NCBI GenBank assembly: GCA_965204685.1
Contig: OZ242004.1
Coordinates: forward strand, 3,596,001 to 3,660,000
Direction: 5' to 3'
From: Bin87 sp965204685
GTDB taxonomy: Bacteria; Chloroflexota; Dehalococcoidia; Lucifugimonadales; UBA3495
Length of the DNA stretch: 64,000 nucleotides
The translations under genes and the position numbers were made by a program. This document shows positions 58,596-64,000 of this stretch, in pieces. The notes under the pieces were generated by a model, which saw nothing but the letters and a program-made list of their open reading frames with translations, had not been told where the DNA came from and searched no databases. The stretch's first letter is position 1. Each line of letters starts with the position of its first letter.

Positions 58596-58925
58596 ATGAC
58601 CAGCGCGGAAGTCGAAACCGGGGCCGCTGCCCCCATGCATCATGATCCGGAAGTAGTGGCAAAAGCCGAAGCGATTTTTGCTGAGATGGGAATGACGCCG
58701 GAAGAAGCAATCTCGCTGTTTTACAAGCAGACAGCGCTACGCGGCGACTTCCCTATCACGGAATGGTATCCCAACGAAGAGACTCAGGCGGCCATACTTG
58801 AGGCGCGCGCCGGCATCGGGTTGGTGAAGTACTCCAGCTTGGACGAGTTTCGCGCTGAACTGGACGAGATCATGGCGGAAGTTGACGATGCGAAATCTGA
58901 TCAGGACATCCAGCTTTCGGCGTGA
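58596..58925 (+). CDS. RelB/DinJ family antitoxin, no toxin seen
   Basis: A 109-residue RelB/DinJ-type antitoxin. An N-terminal ribbon-helix-helix-like segment (DPEVVAKAEAIFAEMGMTPE, EAISLFYKQTALRGDFPI) is followed by a charged tail that would wrap a toxin. AAGGAGG is six bases before the ATG. No relE-like gene follows; the next gene is convergent. An orphan antitoxin, or the toxin is elsewhere. Confidence 0.82.
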   Translation: MTSAEVETGAAAPMHHDPEVVAKAEAIFAEMGMTPEEAISLFYKQTALRGDFPITEWYPNEETQAAILEARAGIGLVKYSSLDEFRAELDEIMAEVDDAKSDQDIQLSA

Positions 58926-58927
58926 TC

Positions 58928-59326
58928 TCAGACGTGTGGCCCGGAAAGGACTCGGGCCATTATGCTTTGTCTTTCCGGGTGATTGGAAACGGCTCGTGGG
59001 TCAATGGCAACGCCGAAATGCCTGATTTGGAACGAACCGGGGACGATGCAGGAATCGCCGTCCACATAGGGCTTTTCCGGTTCTTCGAAAACAGGTTCAA
59101 GACCGGATTCACTGACGCGCCTTAGCGCGTCGGCGAGTCGCTGGGGAACGCTGATGGTCAGGCGGTAGCTGGGATCGCCGGTATGTTTCTGCATGAAGCA
59201 GGTAATGTCATCCAGGCTGGCGCCGGTAAGCTCAGCGGCGTACTCCCTGGCGAACTGCATCTTGTCCTGGTCGTCTTCGGGCAACTGGTGGTCAAGGAAA
59301 TGGACGTGGTACACGTTGCTCTTCAT
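58928..59326 (-). CDS. Hypothetical small protein
   Basis: A 132-residue protein from the ATG at 59326 (59335 is an alternative). It opens MKSNVYHVHFLDHQLPEDDQ and carries LDDITCFMQKHTGDPSYRLT and ISVPQRLADALRRVSESGLE. No family is recognised. It follows the DUF35 gene on the same strand by about 15-25 bp, so it may belong to the thiolase unit. It ends 2 bp from the convergent relB stop. Confidence 0.55.
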   Translation of the reverse strand: MKSNVYHVHFLDHQLPEDDQDKMQFAREYAAELTGASLDDITCFMQKHTGDPSYRLTISVPQRLADALRRVSESGLEPVFEEPEKPYVDGDSCIVPGSFQIRHFGVAIDPRAVSNHPERQSIMARVLSGPHV

Positions 59327-59349
59327 CGTTTGCATACCGGCGGTTTTGC

Positions 59350-59763
59350 TTATCCGGCCGGTTTGAAGTAGGGGATGGTGATCTGAGGTGTGGCAGTCTG
59401 GAAGGTGACCTCCACGGGCATACCGATGTACACGTCCCGGGGGTTGCATTCGACGATGTTGGTGAACATCCGGACGCCTTCTTCCAGCTCAACGAGGGCG
59501 AGGACGTAGGGGACCATCTCGGCGAAGCCGGGGGTGCGGTTCTGGTAGGTCACGGTGTAGGTCCAGACGGTGCCGCGGCCGCTGGACTGGACCCAACGGA
59601 CGCTCTCGCCCCAGCAGTCAGCGCAGATGCCACGGGGGTACCACTGATATTCATCGCAGCCCTCGCAGTACTGGATGACGAGTTGGCCGCGGCGACAGGA
59701 GTCCCAAAAAGCCTTGGTCTCGCCGGCGACGGTGGGCAGGGGTTTGTTCCAGGCGGTGGTCAT
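59350..59763 (-). CDS. DUF35 zinc-ribbon/OB-fold protein, thiolase partner
   Basis: A 137-residue DUF35 protein: FWDSCRRGQLVIQYCEGCDE and GICADCWGESVRWVQSSGRG give a four-Cys zinc ribbon, then an OB fold (VWTYTVTYQN, YVLALVELEEGVRMFTNIVE). DUF35 proteins form complexes with thiolase-like enzymes (acyl-CoA handling, steroid side-chain aldolases). It follows the thiolase gene at 59816-60997 by 52 bp, in which a type A repeat lies. Confidence 0.92.
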   Translation of the reverse strand: MTTAWNKPLPTVAGETKAFWDSCRRGQLVIQYCEGCDEYQWYPRGICADCWGESVRWVQSSGRGTVWTYTVTYQNRTPGFAEMVPYVLALVELEEGVRMFTNIVECNPRDVYIGMPVEVTFQTATPQITIPYFKPAG

Positions 59764-59772
59764 GGTGGTTCC

Positions 59773-59807
59773 TTTTCACATCGATAGACAAGATGGACAG
59801 GATTTTT
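59773..59807 (+). repeat. Type A interspersed repeat, copy 12
   Basis: TTTTCACATCGATAGACAAG then ATGGACAGGATTTTT, filling the 52-bp gap between the thiolase stop and the DUF35 start. Confidence 0.8.
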
Positions 59808-59815
59808 GGCTTTGG

Positions 59816-60997
59816 TTAGTCGCGGGCCAGGATGACGGTGCCGCCGCTGTGGCGGGAACCGAGAGCGCCGCCGGTGCCGTGGGCCAGGGCGATCCGGCAG
59901 TTGGGAACCTGGCGTCCGGTGCCGTCGAATTGGTGGCGGAGTTGACGGGTGGCTTCGAGGAGCAGGAAGAGGCCGCGCATCCCCGGGTGGTTGGAGGAGA
60001 GGCCGCCGCCGTCGGTGTTGATGGGTAGACCGCCGCCGACCATGAGCCGGCCGCCGCTGACGAACTCTCCGCCCTCGCCCTTCTTGCAGAAGCCCAAGTC
60101 CTCCAGCGTCTCAACCACGGTGATGGTGAAGGAGTCGTAGACCATGGCCATGTCGATGTCGTCGTGGGTGACGCCGGCCATCTCGAAGGCGCGGGGCGAG
60201 CTCTGGTGGGCGGCGATGTAGATGAGATCGCGCTTGCCGGCGCCCTGGTGGGCGATGGCCTCGCCGGTTCCGAGGACCCAGACCGGCGTATGTCGGCAGT
60301 TGCGGGCAACCTCGGGGGATGCGACGACCACGGCGCCGCCGCCGTCAGTGATGACGCAGCAGTCCATCAGGTGCAACGGGTCGGAGATGACGCGGGAGCC
60401 GACCACGTCTTCGACGGTGATGGGATCGCGGAACAGCGCTTCGGGGTTCATGGAGGCGTGATGCCGCATGGCCACGGAGACCTCGGCAAGCTGTTCCGAG
60501 GTGGTTCCGTAGAGGTGCATGTGGCGGCGGGCGATCATGGCGTAGAGGCCCACGGTGGTCATGCCGTAGAGTTCCTCGAAGCTGTCGGGGGACGGCTCCA
60601 GGATGGGATGGCCAAAGCGGCCCACGCCGCCGGTACCGACCGACACGCCGCCGGAACGGGCGAGGCTGCTGTAGGTGATAACTGCCACGTTGATGCGGCC
60701 GGCCGCGATGGCGGCGAGGGCGTGGGAAAGGTGGAACTCGAAGGACCCGCCGCCGACGGTGGTGTTGTCAACGTAGCTGGGGTACAGGTTGAGGTAGTCG
60801 GCCAGGTTCATGCCGCTGTTGCGGGCACTGCTGGAAGCGGTGAACAGGCCGTCAACATCGTCCTTGGTGAGGCCGGCGTCGGCGAGGGCATTGATGACGC
60901 TCTCGCCCTGGATCTGGAGTTCGCTCTTGTCGGGAGCGTAGCGGGTGACGTGCTCGTGGATGCCCACGATGGCGGCGGCGCGCCTGAGGTCAACCAT
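59816..60997 (-). CDS. Thiolase-superfamily protein without the usual nucleophilic Cys
   Basis: A 393-residue SCP-x/thiolase-like protein: AAAIVGIHEHVTRYAP, NTTVGGGSFEFHLSHALAAI, MDCCVITDGGGAVVVAS, FEMAGVTHDDIDMAMVYDSF, NTDGGGLSSNHPGMRG (conserved His) and ALAHGTGGALGSRHSG. Where thiolases have the acylated Cys the sequence reads GGGSF. With its DUF35 partner it resembles Ltp2-type retro-aldolases or related C-C lyases more than a true thiolase, which is inference. The ATG is at 60997. Confidence 0.88.
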   Translation of the reverse strand: MVDLRRAAAIVGIHEHVTRYAPDKSELQIQGESVINALADAGLTKDDVDGLFTASSSARNSGMNLADYLNLYPSYVDNTTVGGGSFEFHLSHALAAIAAGRINVAVITYSSLARSGGVSVGTGGVGRFGHPILEPSPDSFEELYGMTTVGLYAMIARRHMHLYGTTSEQLAEVSVAMRHHASMNPEALFRDPITVEDVVGSRVISDPLHLMDCCVITDGGGAVVVASPEVARNCRHTPVWVLGTGEAIAHQGAGKRDLIYIAAHQSSPRAFEMAGVTHDDIDMAMVYDSFTITVVETLEDLGFCKKGEGGEFVSGGRLMVGGGLPINTDGGGLSSNHPGMRGLFLLLEATRQLRHQFDGTGRQVPNCRIALAHGTGGALGSRHSGGTVILARD

Positions 60998-61094
60998 GGG
61001 GAAGGTACCTCCGTTGGGGATGGGATGGGGCGTGGGGTATTATGCCATAAGGGGAGAGTTGCACCCGCGGCGAAACCGACAAACGCAAGAAGCG

Positions 61095-61520
61095 TCACTC
61101 AGATTGGTCATGAGTGGGAGCCGGAGTGACGGTATCTGTTTCGATGTCCACTTCAATAACCGCGCCGCGAAGAACGTCGTTGATGAGGGCCTTCCAATCC
61201 CCACCCTTACTGTGGAAGTACGCAACGACATCATGGTCAAGGCTGAGCTCTACGTTGACACGGTTCGGGCCATTAGCTTTAGCAGCGAGGTAAGCATTCA
61301 CGAGGTCAGGGTCGACTTCGATCGCCGGACGCGCTTGGGCGAATTCTTCGTCAGTGGGCACCCAGCAATCGGGGTCGGTTGCGATGATGACATTGATGGC
61401 GACTTCCTCACCGTAAATGGCCGTGACTTCGGAGAATGTCTTGCCGGCGATTTCATCATAAGGGGGCAAGGCGGCGAATTCTTCGGGAGTAAGGCCGCTG
61501 GGTTCATAACCTTCAGCCAT
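61095..61520 (-). CDS. brnA: BrnA-like antitoxin
   Basis: A 141-residue protein whose C-terminal part has the BrnA pattern NVELSLDHDVVAYFHSKGGD, WKALINDVLRGAV (ribbon-helix-helix-like). The N-terminal ~85 residues (LTPEEFAALPPYDEIAGK, DCWVPTDEEFAQARPAIEVD) are longer than minimal BrnA. It overlaps the upstream toxin gene by 8 bp, the usual brnT-brnA order. It would bind the toxin and repress the operon. Confidence 0.82.
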   Translation of the reverse strand: MAEGYEPSGLTPEEFAALPPYDEIAGKTFSEVTAIYGEEVAINVIIATDPDCWVPTDEEFAQARPAIEVDPDLVNAYLAAKANGPNRVNVELSLDHDVVAYFHSKGGDWKALINDVLRGAVIEVDIETDTVTPAPTHDQSE

Positions 61521-61785
61521 ATTGGTTCACCTCCTTTTGGCTGGCGGGGCGGAAGCTGATGATGCGTCTGATTTCACCCGCCTCACCGCGCCGAGTGTAC
61601 ACCACAACGTGTAATCGGGCGTCAAAGTAGCCATAAGCCACCCAACGGGATTCGCCATGCCGGTCGCTCGGAACGATGATGGCGGTATCCCATTCAAAGA
61701 GAGTTTCTATATCGGCAAAATCCAGTTCGCGCCCGTCCAGCGTTTCGCGGCGTTTTTCTTCGTCCCACTCGTATTCGATATCCAT
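61513..61785 (-). CDS. brnT: BrnT-like toxin
   Basis: A 90-residue BrnT: MDIEYEWDEEKRRETLDGRE, DFADIETLFEWDTAI, ESRWVAYGYFDARLHVVVYT and IRRIISFRPASQKEVNQYG. The fold is RelE-like, and family members are ribonucleases. Start at the ATG at 61785. Followed by brnA with an 8-bp overlap. This is the one complete toxin-antitoxin pair in the window. Confidence 0.88.
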   Translation of the reverse strand: MDIEYEWDEEKRRETLDGRELDFADIETLFEWDTAIIVPSDRHGESRWVAYGYFDARLHVVVYTRRGEAGEIRRIISFRPASQKEVNQYG

Positions 61786-61810
61786 TGTAACGTCGGTGGC
61801 CAGTCTACTC

Positions 61811-61840
61811 AAAACAGGGGCGAATGGTTATTCGCCCCTG
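61811..61840 (-). terminator. Rho-independent terminator of the third CoA-transferase gene
   Basis: On the minus strand CAGGGGCGAAT-AACC-ATTCGCCCCTG, an 11-bp stem, followed by TTTT, 25 bp after the stop at 61865. Its sequence is nearly the same as the rplT terminator, so it may be a dispersed terminator-type repeat. Confidence 0.75.
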
Positions 61841-61864
61841 CGGTGAGTGCCGTGTGGCTGGCGG

Positions 61865-63079
61865 TTAGCCGGGGACTTCGTCGTAGTGGTGGAAGGTGCC
61901 GATGACGTTGGCCTCGTACATGGCCTGGACCTGGTCCTCGGTGTAGTCGAGGATGCCGGTGAGGACGTCTTCGTTGTGCTCGCCCACCTGCGGGGTGGTT
62001 CCGACCACGGCGGGGGTGCGGCTGAAGTGCCAGAAGTCGCCGGAGACGGCGATGGTGCCGGCGAGGAAGTCGTCGACCTCGACCATGGCGCGGCGCTCCC
62101 ACGGATGCGGGTCGGCGGCGGCCTGGGCGATGGTGTTGACCGGAGCAGCGACCACGTCGTGGTGGGTGAAGTGGGCGATGGCTTCCTGCATGGTCATGTT
62201 AGCCATCAGTTCGCGCATGGCCTGGTTGACCAAATCACCGTTCCTACCGCGCTCGTGGCGGGTGGTGAACCGGGGGTCCTCCAGCCACTCGGGCTTGCCG
62301 AGGGCGTTGCAGACGCGGTGCCAGTGATGCTGGTCGCCGGCGGAGATCAGGACCCAGCCGTCGGCGCAGGGGTAGGTGCCCGACGGCGGGGCGGCGGACT
62401 CGCCGCGGCGGGGCTCGATGCCGGCGCCGTGGTAGGCCGTGATCGGGATCTCGGTGTAGCTATAGCCGGTGTCGGCGAGGCAGGCGTCGATGGTCTGGCC
62501 GACGCCGGAGGACTCGCGCTCGTGCAGCGCGGCCAGGGTGCCGATGGCAGCGTGGAGCGCGGTGGTGCGGTCGATGATGGGGACGCCGGCGCGGATGGGC
62601 GGCATACCCTCTTCGCCGGTAACCATGGCGATGCCGGACATGGTCTGGCCGATGGGGTCGTAGCCGATCTGCTCGCGGTAAGGGCCGAACTGACCGTAGG
62701 CGGAGACGTTGACCATGATGATGCGGGGGTTCAGCTCATACAACACGTCGTAGCCGAACCCCATGACGTCGATGGTTCCGGGGCGGAAGTTCTGCAGGAA
62801 GACATCTGAGACCTTGACCAACTTGCGGAGGACTTCCTTGCCATCCTCTTTACGGAGGTCGATGCTGAGGCTCTTCTTGCCGCTGTTGTACTGCACCCAG
62901 TAGGCGGACTGCTTGCGGACCCACGGGGCGTGGTAGCGGGTCTCCTCGCCTCCCAGGCGTTCCACCTTGATGACTTCGGCGCCCAAACGGGCCAACACCT
63001 GGGCGCAGCGGGGGCCGGCCTGATGCCGACCGAGGTCGATGACACGTATTCCGTCCAGAGGGCCTTTAGCTTCCGGCAT
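61865..63079 (-). CDS. CaiB/BaiF family III CoA-transferase
   Basis: A 404-residue family III CoA-transferase: IRVIDLGRHQAGPRCAQVLA, AEVIKVERLGGEET, NSGKKSLSIDLRKEDGKEVL, the candidate nucleophilic Asp in AGVPIIDRTTALHAAIGTLA, and GVGQTIDACLADT. The C-terminal domain has SGTYPCADGWVLISAGD. Third copy in this window. Upstream lies a partial FAD oxidoreductase on the same strand, 162 bp away. Substrate unknown. Confidence 0.93.
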   Translation of the reverse strand: MPEAKGPLDGIRVIDLGRHQAGPRCAQVLARLGAEVIKVERLGGEETRYHAPWVRKQSAYWVQYNSGKKSLSIDLRKEDGKEVLRKLVKVSDVFLQNFRPGTIDVMGFGYDVLYELNPRIIMVNVSAYGQFGPYREQIGYDPIGQTMSGIAMVTGEEGMPPIRAGVPIIDRTTALHAAIGTLAALHERESSGVGQTIDACLADTGYSYTEIPITAYHGAGIEPRRGESAAPPSGTYPCADGWVLISAGDQHHWHRVCNALGKPEWLEDPRFTTRHERGRNGDLVNQAMRELMANMTMQEAIAHFTHHDVVAAPVNTIAQAAADPHPWERRAMVEVDDFLAGTIAVSGDFWHFSRTPAVVGTTPQVGEHNEDVLTGILDYTEDQVQAMYEANVIGTFHHYDEVPG

Positions 63080-63241
63080 GACAGATTCTCCTCAATCGAA
63101 TGCGTAAATCAGGATCACGAATGAAGTTGCGCCATTCTACGCCGGGAGGCCGGGTTGGGCAAGCAAGGCACGTTTGGGCAACTGGTTAGAGTTGCGAGAC
63201 GCCGGGTCAACCCAAGGGGGTGGAGCAGTAACCAGGGACGA

Positions 63242-64000
63242 TCAGCGATGGCGGGCGCGCGGGTGTTCCATCTGCGACGCGGCTTCGGGCGTCATGCCGG
63301 CGAACCGCTCCGGACGGTAGGGGCGGAGCACTGCGTCGGCGCGGGCGCCGTCGCAGATCTCCAGGGCGGCAAGTTGGCTCAGGGCCGGGGCCAGCGTGAC
63401 CCCGCTGTGGGTGAGGGCAACGTAGAGGTTGGGAGCCTCGGGAGCGAACCCCATGACCGGATAGCCGTCCAGCGGCATGGGACGCCAGCCCACCGGAACG
63501 GGGATCGCTGAAGCGCCCTTCAACCCGGGCAGGTGCTGGCAGGCGCGGGCCAACAGGTCGTCGGCATGGGCCTGGGTGTCGTCCTCAGCGAGGCTTTCCT
63601 GGTCGCCCTCACCGATCATCAGGCGGCCGTCGGGGCATTGCCTGAGGTGGATCTCGCGGCGGCCGTCTTCCAGAGGAGGCGCGTACACCACGGGGACGTT
63701 GTGCAGCAGGAGGGGCATGGGGGTGGAGCGGATGACTACGCCCGGGCTCTCGGCCTGGGGCACGTTGACGCCGGCCATGCTGGCCACGGCGGTGGTGGCG
63801 GTGCCGGCAGCGACGACAACCAGGTCCGCGTCGATGTCGCCGGTGGTGGTTTGGACCGTGCTGACGCGATCACTGGAGTCCTGGCGCAGTCCCTTGACTG
63901 CAACGCCAGTGATTATCGAGGCTTCAAGTTCGCGGAGGCGGTTGACGCAGGCGTCGACGACCAGCTGCGGCTCCACCTGGCCCTCGCTCTCGTTGTAGTC
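63242..64000 (-). CDS. FAD-dependent oxidoreductase (DAO family), 5' end beyond window
   Basis: The C-terminal 252 residues of a D-amino-acid-oxidase/glycine-oxidase-type flavoprotein. The visible part starts DYNESEGQVEPQLVVDACVN and contains IDADLVVVAAGTATTAV, VVYAPPLEDGRREIHLRQCP, DGRLMIGEGDQE, GWRPMPLDGYPVMGF and LYVALTHSGVTLAPALSQL, the last being the FAD-binding C-terminal motif. The N-terminal Rossmann motif lies outside. Substrate is probably an amine or amino acid. Confidence 0.88.
   Translation of the reverse strand, partial: DYNESEGQVEPQLVVDACVNRLRELEASIITGVAVKGLRQDSSDRVSTVQTTTGDIDADLVVVAAGTATTAVASMAGVNVPQAESPGVVIRSTPMPLLLHNVPVVYAPPLEDGRREIHLRQCPDGRLMIGEGDQESLAEDDTQAHADDLLARACQHLPGLKGASAIPVPVGWRPMPLDGYPVMGFAPEAPNLYVALTHSGVTLAPALSQLAALEICDGARADAVLRPYRPERFAGMTPEAASQMEHPRARHR

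Noticed and set aside
58937..58959. Hairpin TGGCCCG...CGGGCCA as a terminator of relB
   Set aside because: It lies within the 3' coding end of the convergent hypothetical gene and lacks a clean T-run; too weak to call.
14641..59807. The ~30-bp type A repeats as a CRISPR array
   Set aside because: Copies are kilobases apart, not regularly spaced, and no cas gene is present.
1..64000. tRNA or rRNA genes
   Set aside because: No cloverleaf-like T-arm sequences or rRNA segments were recognised by eye; a tRNAscan/Infernal run would be decisive.

Overview
The window is GC-rich, densely coded DNA from what looks like an uncultured Chloroflexota bacterium of the Dehalococcoidia/SAR202 type. That placement is inferred from gene content: several LLM-type F420-dependent oxidoreductases, three family III (CaiB/BaiF) CoA-transferases, many SDRs, Uma2, DUF4058 and DUF1538 proteins, and bacterial housekeeping genes (pheS/pheT, infC-rpmI-rplT, secD-secF, fhs, def, cca, ribH). 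No rRNA, tRNA or CRISPR array was recognised.

Layout. 1-16 kb: catabolic and accessory enzymes (LLM oxidoreductases, SDRs, an HD-fold oxygenase candidate, an MFS transporter, a GH88/105-like protein, two CoA-transferases). 16-23 kb: a leftward operon-like cluster with two adjacent genes that each carry an in-frame TGA at a redox-motif position, a UGSC-family protein and an AhpD/CMD-like protein. Each TGA is followed by a 7-bp stem, 3-nt loop hairpin at SECIS distance, so both are strong selenoprotein candidates. 23.7-33 kb: two acetyl-xylan-esterase-like genes, pheS and pheT separated by a DUF4258 / DUF2283-nuclease cassette, a Panacea antitoxin with a frameshifted partner, a His-rich MoeA and an acidic-tailed protein. 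33.4-34.7 kb: infC (AUA start), rpmI and rplT with a clear promoter and terminator. 34.7-50.3 kb: mostly leftward genes (lipoprotein, M20 peptidase, PAC2, amidohydrolase, pgpA, nfo, secDF, cca, def). 50.6-52.6 kb: a tandem-Nudix gene split by an 885-bp transposon-like element with 70-bp inverted repeats and an 8-bp target duplication. 52.7-64 kb: fhs, a PII-like/CBS/DUF1538 transport module, a nitrilase, RelB and BrnTA antitoxin/toxin genes, a DUF35-thiolase pair, a third CoA-transferase and a partial FAD oxidoreductase.

Short interspersed repeats of three types fill most long intergenic gaps. The commonest, about 30 bp, occurs 12 times. Eleven copies share one orientation, and most of these sit just upstream of leftward genes. 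At least one copy has overwritten the 3' end of a gene.

The most interesting items are the twin-selenoprotein cluster (about 17-23 kb), the cargo-carrying element in the Nudix gene, the AUA-started infC with a leaderless upstream ORF, and the cassette that splits pheST.
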